Under the pieces are notes generated by a model, which did no database searches, had not been told where the DNA came from, and saw only the letters and a program-made list of their open reading frames with translations. From a virus: 47,816 nucleotides of DNA. This document shows, piece after piece, positions 9,233-17,656 of the stretch. Position 1 is the first letter of the stretch; each line of letters opens with the position of its first letter. Location: the IMG/VR virus record IMGVR_UViG_3300042887_002926, positions 1 through 47,816 of that record; one strand, 5' to 3'. A program made the position numbers and the translations under genes.

Positions 9233-10060
9233 TCAGAAGCCGCTGGTTTCGCCAGCGTCTGTCGGGTTGTCTTCGTACTTGACTTGGACGCCGCCCTTCG
9301 CGATGTTGGCGTGGAAGGCTTTGGCGGCTGCATAAACTTCACTGCGGTCGACTTGTCCTGCCAGCTCGAACTTCACGCCGAACCAAGTGCCCTTGTCGTT
9401 GCTTTCGCCCACGCTCGTGACGCGAACGAAGTTGGCGAATGTCGGCGGCGTATAGAGCTGGCCGCCAGAGTTTTTGAGCTTGACGGAAGCCAACGCCGAC
9501 ATCAGCATCTTGGACTTCTTGATTTGGGTGGAAGTCAGCGACAACAACGCTTCACTCCATGCGCCGCTTTCCTGATCGATGATCAAGACGTAATGGTTGC
9601 GCGTGTCGTTGAAACGGTCGCTCTTCTCTGGGTTGATGGACTTGTCCTGCTCAGGCGCATAAAGCCGCCCGTCCAGTTCCACCACCTGACCTTTGGTGCG
9701 CATGTCTGCGACTTCCTCTGGGCTATAAACGCCGCGCAACCCACCGCCGTTGGCGCGTGCACCCCACCGCAAAAACTCACGGCGATAAGAGCAAGGCACG
9801 ATGATCACGCCATCTTTGCCGGAAAACAGTCGGCCTGTGACGTTCTCGAAAAACATCCCGGCGCGCGCACCTTCCAACGCCGCGCCAGAGGCTTCGTCGA
9901 CTTGCGGCGAACCCTTCTGCAACAAGCTCAAAAACGGAATAGCGAACGATTCCTGACCGGCATTTTCCATGCCCGCGCCAGCGTCAGCGGCAAAATCCAT
10001 ATCAGCGACCACCAATGCTGTGTTGGTTTCTTCAACCTTTGCAAGTTCTTTTTTGCTCAC
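9233..10060 (-). CDS. Early phage protein, candidate single-stranded DNA-binding protein
   Basis: 275 residues from a GTG at 10060, preceded by CTAGAAAGTGAG. The sequence starts acidic, then has SFAIPFLSLLQKGSPQVDE, which I recognise from proteins found beside recombination and replication genes in other phages. The middle is beta-rich (GVIIVPCSYRREFLRWG, HYVLIIDQESG). The last residues, EDNPTDAGETSGF, form an acidic flexible tail ending in Phe, as in bacterial SSB and T7 gp2.5. It sits at the end of the replication operon and has its own strong terminator, as expected for an abundant product. The SSB call is inference from tail, fold type and place; no diagnostic motif was seen. Confidence 0.5.
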   Translation of the reverse strand: MSKKELAKVEETNTALVVADMDFAADAGAGMENAGQESFAIPFLSLLQKGSPQVDEASGAALEGARAGMFFENVTGRLFSGKDGVIIVPCSYRREFLRWGARANGGGLRGVYSPEEVADMRTKGQVVELDGRLYAPEQDKSINPEKSDRFNDTRNHYVLIIDQESGAWSEALLSLTSTQIKKSKMLMSALASVKLKNSGGQLYTPPTFANFVRVTSVGESNDKGTWFGVKFELAGQVDRSEVYAAAKAFHANIAKGGVQVKYEDNPTDAGETSGF

Positions 10061-10084
10061 GATGTACTCACTTTCTAGTTTGGT

Positions 10085-10110
10085 GTGGGGCTCAGAAAAC
10101 GCCGCCCCAC
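10085..10110 (-). other. Intergenic hairpin
   Basis: GTGGGGC (10085-10091) and GCCCCAC (10104-10110) form a perfect 7-bp stem with a 12-base loop between two minus-strand genes. No T-run follows on either strand, so I do not call a terminator; an mRNA processing or stabilising hairpin ahead of the 9233-10060 gene is possible. Confidence 0.4.
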
Positions 10111-10117
10111 TCAGCGT

Positions 10118-10612
10118 TCACTTCTTTGAAGCAGTGATCTTTACTTTGTTATAGGGATGCACCCCAAACAAATCGAACGGCACAGGATGTCCTGCGGCCA
10201 TTTGTTCCTTGATGAATGACTTCAGTGTGCTGGGGTGCACACGCTCGACCATCTCGCCGCCGATTTGTTGCGCGCAAGCCACAGCAGCGTCACGTTCGTC
10301 ACGCCCGAACTTGGCGACGACTTCGGTCTTGATCAAGCCGCCGAACCCGTTGGTCGTCAACCAGTCGTGCGCTCGTGCGCGGCGCTCTTCGCTGATGCCG
10401 CAGTCTATTTCTGGCTTGACTTCGATTGTTTCGCCGGTGGTGAGCTTGAACGTCGCCAACCCCAACTCTTGCATCAGGTCAGGCAAGTCTTCTTGCTCGA
10501 CGCGTCGCACGTCTTTTTTGGCTGTTTCCAGCTCATTTTCCAAGCGCGTGACGTTCTCGCGCAACTTCAACAGCAACTCAGCCAGCTGCACGGCACGGTG
10601 TAAATCGCTCAT
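10118..10612 (-). CDS. Coiled-coil phage protein of the replication operon
   Basis: 164 residues. The ATG at 10612 overlaps the upstream TGA (ATGA) and has GGAGG nearby (TGGAGGCGAACGT), so I prefer it to an upstream in-frame start. Residues 5-45 form a coiled coil (LLLKLRENVTRLENELETAKKD). The following domain has DLPDLMQELGLATFKL, then WLTTNGFGGLIK and a C-terminal FDLFGVHPYNKVKI. I recognise this layout from a protein often found next to recombination/SSB-like genes in phages, with no assigned function as far as I know. Basic C-terminal end. It is co-translated with the gene before it. Confidence 0.6.
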   Translation of the reverse strand: MSDLHRAVQLAELLLKLRENVTRLENELETAKKDVRRVEQEDLPDLMQELGLATFKLTTGETIEVKPEIDCGISEERRARAHDWLTTNGFGGLIKTEVVAKFGRDERDAAVACAQQIGGEMVERVHPSTLKSFIKEQMAAGHPVPFDLFGVHPYNKVKITASKK

Positions 10613-10944
10613 ACGTTCGCCTCCACGGAAATGTAGCTGCCTGATTGTCTGTCCCACTTAAGTATGCGCAGCAAGCCGCCGGTCTTGCGCACAGCAATGC
10701 AGGAAACTGCCGCGATGAGCGATGGGTCACCTACCGCAACAACATAATCTTCGTCTGAATAATCCTTCATCTGTTCGCGCAAGGCAGCGATCAATGGATT
10801 GATGTGGAGCCGGTTGGCGTTGGGCGGCAACATCACGACCAGCTCACCGAATGATTTGGCGTGATCCAAGTTGATGGAAGGCACCCAAAGTTTTGTGGCC
10901 GGGTCGTACTTGCTAGGTACTTGCGGCGCGTAGACTTTTGACAT
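10609..10944 (-). CDS. Hypothetical early protein
   Basis: 111 residues from the ATG at 10944, with TAGAAAGGA seven bases upstream; a GTG codon immediately before it is less likely to be the start. The N-terminal half reads like a short beta structure (PSKYDPATKLWVPSINLD), and the middle has ELVVMLPPNANRLHI and EDYVVAVGDPSLIAAVSC, giving alternating strands and helices. No domain is recognised. It is coupled by an ATGA overlap to the coiled-coil gene downstream, so the two products probably work together or need equal amounts. Confidence 0.55.
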   Translation of the reverse strand: MSKVYAPQVPSKYDPATKLWVPSINLDHAKSFGELVVMLPPNANRLHINPLIAALREQMKDYSDEDYVVAVGDPSLIAAVSCIAVRKTGGLLRILKWDRQSGSYISVEANV

Positions 10945-10974
10945 CACTTTTCCTTTCTAAATTTGTGAGGGTAA

Positions 10975-12453
10975 TTATCCCGCTATAGCCGCGATTTCGT
11001 CTCCCAGCACCATTGCGGCGGTACGCTGTTTGCGCTGCAAATTGCGCGCGATCTGTTCGTCGATTGTGTTCTCTGCGGCGATGTCGATGTAAACAACATT
11101 CTTGCGCGTGCCGATGCGGTGCGCGCGGTCTTCAGATTGCAGCCTTGTTTCGAGGTTGAAGTCATTGCTGAAGTAAAACACTGTCTCAGCCGCCGTCAAC
11201 GTCAACCCAATGCCGCCGGATTGAGGTTGTCCTACGAACACACGCACGTCGCCATTTTGGAAGCTGTCGACAGCGGCTTCCCTGTCGTCACGGCTCACCC
11301 CGCCGTGGTACTGAACGCAAGTGATGCCTGCGTCGGTGAGCGCGTCGCGGACAGCGTCCAGCTCTTCGCGGAACCGCGCCCATATGATGAACTTGCCGTC
11401 CACGTCTTCGATGGCGTCCATCAATGTTTTGAGTCGAGGGTTGTCGTCGGAAACGTACCGGATGCCGAGCGGCGTGTTGACGAAGCCAGACGTGATTTGT
11501 TGCAACTTGATCAATGCCGCCAACTCACTGACCGGCAACTCCACATTGTCGCCCAAATCAATGCGCAACTCGTCTTGCATTTTGTCGTAGGCGCGCTGTT
11601 GGTCGTTGTCCATTTCGAATGTGATGGTTTTGTAAATCTTGTCCGGCAAATCCAAGCAGTCTCGCTTCAACACGCGGAACGAATGCGGCTCCAGCAACTT
11701 TTGCAGCTTGTCAAGGTTGCGCCAACGCGGCGAGCCGTCTGGGTTGCGTGCGATGATTTGTGCGAATGCCGCGCGCGGGTTGCGGCGCACCATGTTTTGC
11801 ATGAGCGGGTGGGTGTTGGGCAGCACGTCAGCGTATTCAGAAACGAACGCTCGGTAGCTGGTCGTACCCAACAAGCCGCTCTCCAGAAACTCCATTTGTG
11901 CGAACACGTCCACCGGCGAGTTGGTGACCGGCGTGCCTGAGGCGATGCGAGCGCCCTTTGCGTACCGGCGCAGCCGCATGAGCGCTTTGGTGCGAGCGGC
12001 GTCTGGGTTCTTGATGCGTGAACTTTCGTCCAAAACAATCCAGGAGTTGCCGCTCAACAAGAATCGCTCACAAAACTCGTAGCCCTTTTTCGTCACCAGC
12101 GCGTCGATGTTCACAGCCAGGAACCGCAGCGGAACAGATTCACCTTCTTGACGAACCTTGAACAAATCTTCCAATGAGCGCATATACCGTTGACCAGCAC
12201 CTGAGCGCCATGCACGAGCGACGATGTTGCCTTCCATATGAGCAGGGATTTCTCGGTTGACCCAGTTGAGGTGAACGCCGTTGGGCGCCACCACCAAGAC
12301 GGTGTCGATTATCCCCTTGGCGTACAGCCGCTCGGCGTCTGCGAGCAGCGTCCAAGTCTTGCCGGTACCTTGTTCCATGAACAAGGCATAGGTCTGACGA
12401 CCGACCATGCGTTGTATGGCTTGCAGTTGATGCGCCATGCCTTGCGTTTTCAT
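10975..12453 (-). CDS. SNF2/SWI2-family DNA helicase-like ATPase
   Basis: 492 residues. Helicase motifs of superfamily 2, SNF2 branch, are present in order: Walker A EQGTGKT (27-33), DESS in place of DEAH (142-145), SGTP (172-175), and in the second RecA-like domain GIGLTLTAAE, then QSEDRAHRIG (motif VI). A Q-motif-like HQLQAIQRM stands at the N-terminus. Such proteins use ATP to translocate on double-stranded DNA; phage members are common near replication genes and may remodel forks or aid recombination. Start ATG overlaps the upstream stop (ATGA) with AGGAG in front. Length fits a compact phage helicase without accessory domains. Confident family, unknown precise job. Confidence 0.9.
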   Translation of the reverse strand: MKTQGMAHQLQAIQRMVGRQTYALFMEQGTGKTWTLLADAERLYAKGIIDTVLVVAPNGVHLNWVNREIPAHMEGNIVARAWRSGAGQRYMRSLEDLFKVRQEGESVPLRFLAVNIDALVTKKGYEFCERFLLSGNSWIVLDESSRIKNPDAARTKALMRLRRYAKGARIASGTPVTNSPVDVFAQMEFLESGLLGTTSYRAFVSEYADVLPNTHPLMQNMVRRNPRAAFAQIIARNPDGSPRWRNLDKLQKLLEPHSFRVLKRDCLDLPDKIYKTITFEMDNDQQRAYDKMQDELRIDLGDNVELPVSELAALIKLQQITSGFVNTPLGIRYVSDDNPRLKTLMDAIEDVDGKFIIWARFREELDAVRDALTDAGITCVQYHGGVSRDDREAAVDSFQNGDVRVFVGQPQSGGIGLTLTAAETVFYFSNDFNLETRLQSEDRAHRIGTRKNVVYIDIAAENTIDEQIARNLQRKQRTAAMVLGDEIAAIAG

Positions 12454-12872
12454 TCTTTGTCTCCTAGTTGCACCAGCATGTCAACGATGTTGTCGATGCC
12501 GATGAGCATTGCGGCTGACCTGAACTGCGGCGTGTTGTATTCGTTGATGTGGTCTGCGGTCGCGCCGCTGAACACGAACACTTCGTCGCTCACACCCACA
12601 ACAACCAGAGAAATGCCGCCCCAGTTGCGCCAGTTGAGATGCCAATTCTTTTGCACTTGCGAGAGCCCTTTGTCGCCGAGGACTTTGGTGGAGCTGCGCG
12701 CAGGCCAATCTTTCACATACTTCAATTCTATTGGGATGAAGTTGCCTTTCACTAATGTGTCCACGTCAGGCCGACCAACACCGACCAAATTCTCGATCCG
12801 TTCTGTGTACACGCGGCCCGCAGCAGCGTCACGCAGACGATCCCACAAGCGTTGTTCTGGACGTCGACTCAC
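12450..12872 (-). CDS. VRR-NUC-like endonuclease (PD-(D/E)XK fold)
   Basis: 140 residues, GTG start with AGGAGG six bases upstream, within the end of the polymerase gene (44-base overlap). The nuclease core is visible: E25, then VGRPDVD (P35-D36) and IELK (E49-L50-K51). These supply the metal-binding acidic residues and the catalytic Lys of the PD-(D/E)XK superfamily. VRR-NUC and related phage proteins cut branched DNA such as Holliday junctions. Between polymerase and SNF2 helicase genes, a role in resolving recombination intermediates before packaging is likely. Fold call is good; the junction-specific activity is inferred. Confidence 0.8.
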   Translation of the reverse strand: MSRRPEQRLWDRLRDAAAGRVYTERIENLVGVGRPDVDTLVKGNFIPIELKYVKDWPARSSTKVLGDKGLSQVQKNWHLNWRNWGGISLVVVGVSDEVFVFSGATADHINEYNTPQFRSAAMLIGIDNIVDMLVQLGDKE

Positions 12873-15660
12873 TCAAATCCTCCTGGCGGTTCAATACTTT
12901 GATGCGTTCAATTTTTATCATGCCGAAGTTCGGTATCTTCTTGCCGCGCACGAGCAACACATCCTGTTCAGCGACCAAGCGTTCCATAGCAATGCGGCCC
13001 AGCGGCTCGTACTTAAAGCGGTCGACGCGGCAAATGATTGGGATGCCGGTGTCGTCCTTCAAGAAAAAGTCAGCGAACAAAGTTTGCCCACTCAACTTGC
13101 GGCCATCTCGCCGCGCGACACGGACTGTTTCATTCTCGTCGCGCAATTCTTTCTTGGCGATTTTGCCAATGAACAGCACGTCAGCGCCGTCAGGCAGCTT
13201 GTCGGCTTTATAAATGACCGACCCAACCCGGCAACCATGGCCCACGGGGTCGGCGTACCAATCAGCGTAGGCGTGGCTGATTGGGTAGAGGTCACTGAAC
13301 TTGATGTGTGCTTCCTTGATGCGTTGCCGCAGCTTGTCGTCGGTTGTACCGAGACGGCGCGCTTCTACTGCGGCGACAGCTTTCGCAGGCCCGAACCCGA
13401 CAAGGTTCATGTAGCCGCCGATCAACCTGCCATTTTGCACCGACCAGTTGATGTCGCTCAGGTCTGGGTCGAACGCTGTATATTCCACGCCTTCACGAGC
13501 CATCTCACGCAGGATTTCCATCGTCTGGTCGTCGTCTTTGGCTGACCTGAGGCAAGCCGCTGCATATTCCAGCGGGTGGTACGCCTTCATCCAAGCGCAC
13601 CAATAGCTAATCACCGCATAAGCGCAGGTGTGCGACTTGTTCATGCCCCATGCGCCGAAGTTGCAGATTTCGTTCCAGATGTCTTGCGCGGTCTCTCCGT
13701 CAATTTTGTCTTGCGCCGCGCCTGCGATGAACTTTGCACCTTGCTGGTCAAAATATTCTTTCCCTTTGCGGCCAGACATCGCCTTGCGAATGACGGTGGT
13801 CTCATCCCACGAAAACTTGCCGATGTCGCGCACGATGCGCATGACTTGTTCTTGGTAGAGCACGACGCCGTATGTGTCAGCCAACAACTCCTCCAGCGCC
13901 GGGTGAGTGTAAGTCACCGGCTCTTGACCAGCCTTGCGAGCGATGTATTTCCCGGTCGCGCCGCCGCCCAATGGCCCTGGACGCGCCAACGCCGTCAGGT
14001 GGTCAACCGTTCTGAAATCGTCCACGTGCACTTGTGCTGAGATGGTGCGCTGGCTTTGTCCTTCAAACTGAAAGATGCCGGTGTATTTGCGCTGGTTGAA
14101 AATTTCGAGTACCTTCGGGTCGTCCAGTTTCAACCCATAAAGCTCCTCAGCCGTGACACAGTGCGTGTCCTCAATGATGCCGAGTGTGCGCAACCCCAAT
14201 GCATCAATCTTGAGCAAGTTCAGGTATTCGCTGTCTGGCTTGTCGAGTTGCGCAACCCCATCCGGCCCGATGGTGCAAAACTCATCGACCGGCACATTAC
14301 AAACAATCACCCCGGCGGCGTGTACGCCTGTGTGCCATGCGTGGTTTTCAACTTCTGACATGACCACAGCCTTTGGGTTGCGGTCCATGAATCGCCGCCC
14401 GATGTCGGTGTTGTTGAGCGTGTCCTCTAACCCTTTGCCGTAGCGTGAGTCACCTGACGAATACTCAATCAACACATTGAGCAGCTCGAACCGCTCTTTG
14501 TCAGGAATCCCGAACCGCTTGCAGACTTCGGCCATCACGCTGCGCGGCTTGAGCGTGTTGACGTTGCCGATGCGCGCCACACAGTTGCGACCATACTTCT
14601 CGGCAAGGTAATCGAAACATTGGTCGCGCTTGGTGTCCGAAAAGTCAATGTCGATATCAGGCAAATCCTTGCGCGTCAAATCAATGAACCGCTCGAACAA
14701 CAACCCATGCGGTATCGGGTCAACTTCGGTGATCCCCAACAAGTAACAAAGCAACGAACCAGCCGACGAGCCGCGCCCCGGCCCCACCAGCATGCGTTCC
14801 TTGGCCCAAGCAATCAAGTCGGCCACAACGATGAAGTAGCTCTCGAAATTTTTGGCTTCGATGGCGCTCAGTTCGCGCTGCAACCGGTCTTCGTATTCCT
14901 GCGGCCAAGATGCCAAGTGACCGAGCGACAAACGGTTCCTGCGCCCTTCTTCAGCCAGCGCGCGCAAGTCTCCATCCACATGAATCAGCGGCGCGGTAGG
15001 CAACGCACCAGCGCACCGTTCAGCGACTTCGTGTGTGTTGCGTACAGCTTGCTTCCAAGCATCGTCGTCCAGGATGCGTAACGCTGCGCGCAACTCCTGC
15101 TCGGAGAGGATGTGTTGCGGCGTTGTCGCCTCACGACCACCAATCGACATGAACGCGGCGTAGTCGGTTGGCTGGGGATAAAAATTGGCGCTGCTCAGGA
15201 CGAGGAGTTTGCCTGTACGACGTGCGAGCGCCAATGAAAAGCGTTGCGCCACGGGAGACGCAGGGTTGATGTCTACATAATCGAATGTGTCAGGGTCAGT
15301 CAACGCCGCGCCAGCGAACCTGATTACGCCCTTGCTCTCGCGCAGCAATGCGAGGGGGTCAGAATCTTTGGCGCGCAATGCGGTGCTGAACCGGTAAAAT
15401 GCACGAGTGTCCTCGGCCAGCGCCCATGCTTGCGGCTTGCGACCGTCTGGTAGCGTGACGGAAAACTCCGTACCGAATAACGGTTTGAATCCCTGAGCGG
15501 CTGCCGCTTTGGCCCAACGTACGTGACCCCAAGTGCCGCCGTCAACGATGCCTGCTGCTGGCGCGCCGAGCTCCTTGATGGCTGCCGCCACACGCGGCAC
15601 AGGGCCGAACGCTTGACGGAAGCTGAACTCGGTACGTACGCGCAACTGCGGGATTGTCAT
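12829..15660 (-). CDS. dnaE: DNA polymerase III alpha subunit (replicative polymerase, family C)
   Basis: 943 residues. Visible family C signatures: GPGRGSSAGSL (293-303), PDIDIDF (334-340; catalytic D335 and D337), KIDALGLRTL (third catalytic Asp D486), GIFQFEGQSQR (528-538), LYQEQVM (601-607) and NKSHTCAYAVISY (674-686). The N-terminal PHP domain is present in outline but begins RVRTEFSF where cellular enzymes read RVHSDYSM, so a metal-binding His is lost and PHP nuclease activity is unlikely. An OB-fold-like C-terminal region (about 825-920) follows. The chain is roughly 200 residues shorter than E. coli DnaE and seems to lack the tau-binding end. ATGA-coupled to the proofreading exonuclease gene. 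Very confident identification; phage members are known but uncommon. Confidence 0.97.
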   Translation of the reverse strand: MTIPQLRVRTEFSFRQAFGPVPRVAAAIKELGAPAAGIVDGGTWGHVRWAKAAAAQGFKPLFGTEFSVTLPDGRKPQAWALAEDTRAFYRFSTALRAKDSDPLALLRESKGVIRFAGAALTDPDTFDYVDINPASPVAQRFSLALARRTGKLLVLSSANFYPQPTDYAAFMSIGGREATTPQHILSEQELRAALRILDDDAWKQAVRNTHEVAERCAGALPTAPLIHVDGDLRALAEEGRRNRLSLGHLASWPQEYEDRLQRELSAIEAKNFESYFIVVADLIAWAKERMLVGPGRGSSAGSLLCYLLGITEVDPIPHGLLFERFIDLTRKDLPDIDIDFSDTKRDQCFDYLAEKYGRNCVARIGNVNTLKPRSVMAEVCKRFGIPDKERFELLNVLIEYSSGDSRYGKGLEDTLNNTDIGRRFMDRNPKAVVMSEVENHAWHTGVHAAGVIVCNVPVDEFCTIGPDGVAQLDKPDSEYLNLLKIDALGLRTLGIIEDTHCVTAEELYGLKLDDPKVLEIFNQRKYTGIFQFEGQSQRTISAQVHVDDFRTVDHLTALARPGPLGGGATGKYIARKAGQEPVTYTHPALEELLADTYGVVLYQEQVMRIVRDIGKFSWDETTVIRKAMSGRKGKEYFDQQGAKFIAGAAQDKIDGETAQDIWNEICNFGAWGMNKSHTCAYAVISYWCAWMKAYHPLEYAAACLRSAKDDDQTMEILREMAREGVEYTAFDPDLSDINWSVQNGRLIGGYMNLVGFGPAKAVAAVEARRLGTTDDKLRQRIKEAHIKFSDLYPISHAYADWYADPVGHGCRVGSVIYKADKLPDGADVLFIGKIAKKELRDENETVRVARRDGRKLSGQTLFADFFLKDDTGIPIICRVDRFKYEPLGRIAMERLVAEQDVLLVRGKKIPNFGMIKIERIKVLNRQEDLSESTSRTTLVGSSA

Positions 15661-16214
15661 ACTTTTTCCTCGAATGCCATCTTGTGTAAGTCTAACGCCA
15701 CCACCACTTCCACCAGCGCCATCACATCGTCCAGCGCCCGGTGAGTTTGCGGCAGCGGCTTGTTGAGCGTGAACTCATAGAGCTCAGTCAACTTAGGGTT
15801 GCGGCCCCATTGATCCTTGTGCAATCCAACGGTGCAATATTCTTGCGCTGGCCAAGGGAAGTCCAACACATCACACCGCGCCAAATCATTACGAATCATC
15901 GCCCGGTCGAACGGCAAGTTGTGTGCAAACACAGCGAACGCCTGTCCAAAGATGTGCCGCAGTTGTGGCAATGCATCTTTGAACGATGGCGCGCCGACGA
16001 GCGCGTCGTTGGTGATGCCTGTGATGCGCGTGATCTCGTCGGTGATGTCCTCGCCGGGGTGCACAAGTTGAGAGAGCGTCTCTACAACCTGACCTTGCTC
16101 ATCCACCAATGCCGCGCCAAGCTCGATTATCTTCGGTTGCTTGGCGAGCGGCGCTGATGGGTGCAACGTCAGCCCGGTTGTTTCCGTGTCGAAAACGAGA
16201 ACAAGGTTGCTCAC
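15657..16214 (-). CDS. dnaQ: DnaQ-like 3'-5' proofreading exonuclease (DEDDh)
   Basis: 185 residues, GTG start overlapping the upstream stop (GTGA). The DEDDh catalytic set is complete: D9 and E11 in FDTETTG, D103 in HNLPFD, and H158 with D163 in HRALDDV. This is the nuclease that removes misincorporated nucleotides as the epsilon subunit of DNA polymerase III. It ends in an ATGA overlap with the alpha subunit gene, so the two are made together and almost certainly act as one polymerase-exonuclease complex. No separate clamp-binding tail is obvious. Family and residues are clear. Confidence 0.93.
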   Translation of the reverse strand: MSNLVLVFDTETTGLTLHPSAPLAKQPKIIELGAALVDEQGQVVETLSQLVHPGEDITDEITRITGITNDALVGAPSFKDALPQLRHIFGQAFAVFAHNLPFDRAMIRNDLARCDVLDFPWPAQEYCTVGLHKDQWGRNPKLTELYEFTLNKPLPQTHRALDDVMALVEVVVALDLHKMAFEEKV

Positions 16215-16690
16215 CCGGCATTCTCCCGGCGCACGATGAACTTCAGGTCTGTGCCAAGGATGGCGCGCGTGTCGAAGATCACGTAATGATACTTGCGCTT
16301 TTGGTCAATCAAGAACTGGTTGGTGTGGCTGCGCGTGAACACTTCCTGCGCGACCTTGATGCCCATGGTGTTGAGCTTTTGGCGAAACTTTTCCAGCTCT
16401 TCCTCGGTGCAATGCATGCCAATGTGCGAAACAGTCGGACGCCGCCCAGACATCCAGTTTGGCCCGGTTGTGTAATCCAACACCTCCAACTCTAGCGGCT
16501 TGTCGCCGGGGCGAGTGTTTTGGTAGTTGAATGAGAGGTCAGCTTCATTCGTGCCAGAAACGCCGAACACACGACCGTCAGCCACCACATGGTCTTCGAC
16601 CCATTCGTTCAGGCCCAAGTCGGAGAGCAGTTGTTTGGCCTTCACTGGATCGTTCGGGCAAAGGGCAATTTGTTCGATGAAGAATTTCAT
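16211..16690 (-). CDS. VOC (glyoxalase/dioxygenase-fold) protein
   Basis: 159 residues from the ATG at 16690; GGAG lies six bases upstream, and an in-frame ATG at 16702 lies in the stop region of the preceding gene. The paired beta-alpha-beta-beta-beta modules of the vicinal oxygen chelate fold are suggested by FFIEQIALCPNDPVKAKQLL in the first half and VSHIGMHCTEEELEKF in the second, where H93-like and a late Lys/Asp-rich strand would line a metal site. VOC proteins include glyoxalases, dioxygenases and antibiotic-binding proteins. The gene directly follows an SDR gene (1-base gap), so a shared small-molecule reaction is possible. Substrate unknown. Confidence 0.6.
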   Translation of the reverse strand: MKFFIEQIALCPNDPVKAKQLLSDLGLNEWVEDHVVADGRVFGVSGTNEADLSFNYQNTRPGDKPLELEVLDYTTGPNWMSGRRPTVSHIGMHCTEEELEKFRQKLNTMGIKVAQEVFTRSHTNQFLIDQKRKYHYVIFDTRAILGTDLKFIVRRENAG

Positions 16691-16691
16691 T

Positions 16692-17372
16692 TCAAGCTCC
16701 ATAAGGTAGCACGCAACCAGTCAGGTATTTGTGCCGGGGTTTATTGTGCAACAAAAAGGCCATGAACTCTGCGAGCTGGGCCGGGTCAGTTTCCTCACCG
16801 GCCAGCAGGGCATTGATTTGATATTGTTCAGCGTATTCTTTCGTCCAGCCGCGATGCTTGATGACTTGTTCCTCGATGTCCTTGGACATTTCGGTACCCT
16901 TGAGCTTGTTGGGGCTGATGCCGAAGACGGTGATGCCGTGTTTCTTGGTCAGCTCGCGCGCCAGCTGCAGCGTCATGATGTGCGCGGCCCCTTTGGAAGC
17001 GTTGTAAGCGAGCGATGTCGTCATGGGCATGTGCGACGCATTGCTCACGATGTTCAACACGGTGCCATGCGAACGCTTCAACTCCGGCAGCGCCCACTGG
17101 GTCATGCGGTAGATGCCCTTTGCGTTCACCGTCAAGACGTCATCCCAATCCTCTTCTTGGAAATCTTCCAGCCAGCCTGTGATGTTGATCCCTGCGCAGT
17201 TGATCAACACGTCCAGCCGCTCAGGACAGTCACCGTAAGTTTCTTGCGGGTCAACAACGTCATTGCCCTTCTTGCGGTCGAACTCAAACACCTCATGCCC
17301 ATCGCGGCGTAGTGCCGCAACAGCCAGCTTGCCGAGCCCGGCCCCAGAGCCGGTGACGAGAATCTTGCTCAT
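16692..17372 (-). CDS. Short-chain dehydrogenase/reductase (SDR)
   Basis: 226 residues. The Rossmann nucleotide site TGSGAGLG (7-14) matches the SDR TGxxxGxG motif, NCAG (58-61) stabilises the central sheet, and the catalytic set is visible as N83, S110, Y123 and K127 (YNASK). Complete SDRs are NAD(P)H-dependent oxidoreductases acting on alcohols, ketones or sugars. Start ATG has the shared AATCAGAAAGGA upstream. All key residues are kept, so an active enzyme is expected, but the substrate cannot be told. In a phage this is an auxiliary metabolic gene; it lies between a DUF6378 gene and a VOC gene in the nucleotide-metabolism stretch. Confidence 0.88.
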   Translation of the reverse strand: MSKILVTGSGAGLGKLAVAALRRDGHEVFEFDRKKGNDVVDPQETYGDCPERLDVLINCAGINITGWLEDFQEEDWDDVLTVNAKGIYRMTQWALPELKRSHGTVLNIVSNASHMPMTTSLAYNASKGAAHIMTLQLARELTKKHGITVFGISPNKLKGTEMSKDIEEQVIKHRGWTKEYAEQYQINALLAGEETDPAQLAEFMAFLLHNKPRHKYLTGCVLPYGA

Positions 17373-17656
17373 TGCTTTTCCTTTCTGATTAATGATTCGA
17401 CCATGGCGGCGTAAACAGCGAGGTCATGGATTGAGTCTTCGTGCGTCAGGTCGCTGTTGGCGAACCGCGTCATCTTCACAACCATCAACTCGAACAAATG
17501 CCAGACGTTGTAATCTTCTGCGGTGTGCAACCAAACCCCATCAGGGAACATGGCCGTCATGACGTCGCCCACTCGCTTGTAATTGTCGCCATACACTTTG
17601 TTGCGTTCACGGTAGGTCTCGGCCATTTCGGCCAGGATGTCAGCGGCTGTCTTCAT
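17369..17656 (-). CDS. DUF6378-like protein (possible MazG-type nucleotide hydrolase relative)
   Basis: 95 residues from the ATG at 17656, which has AGGAG before it and overlaps the upstream stop as ATGA. Helical throughout, with KVYGDNYKRVGDVM (20-33), HLFELMVVKMTRFA and HEDSIHDLAVYAAM (72-85). This pattern of YGD, a K-x-x-R helix and a final H-x-D-S-x-x-D-x-A-x-Y helix matches the DUF6378 family common in phages. The all-alpha acidic layout recalls MazG/dUTPase-like nucleotide pyrophosphohydrolases, but that link is inference. Neighbours are a HAD phosphatase and SDR, in keeping with nucleotide or small-molecule metabolism. Confidence 0.65.
   Translation of the reverse strand: MKTAADILAEMAETYRERNKVYGDNYKRVGDVMTAMFPDGVWLHTAEDYNVWHLFELMVVKMTRFANSDLTHEDSIHDLAVYAAMVESLIRKEKQ

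Noticed and set aside
9059-10078. 339-codon open frame on the plus strand
   Set aside because: It is antisense to the well-supported gene at 9233-10060, has no ribosome site, and has the Val/Leu/Ala-rich look of a shadow of G+C-rich DNA.
12238-13545. 435-codon open frame on the plus strand
   Set aside because: Opposite to helicase, nuclease and polymerase genes, all strongly supported by conserved motifs.
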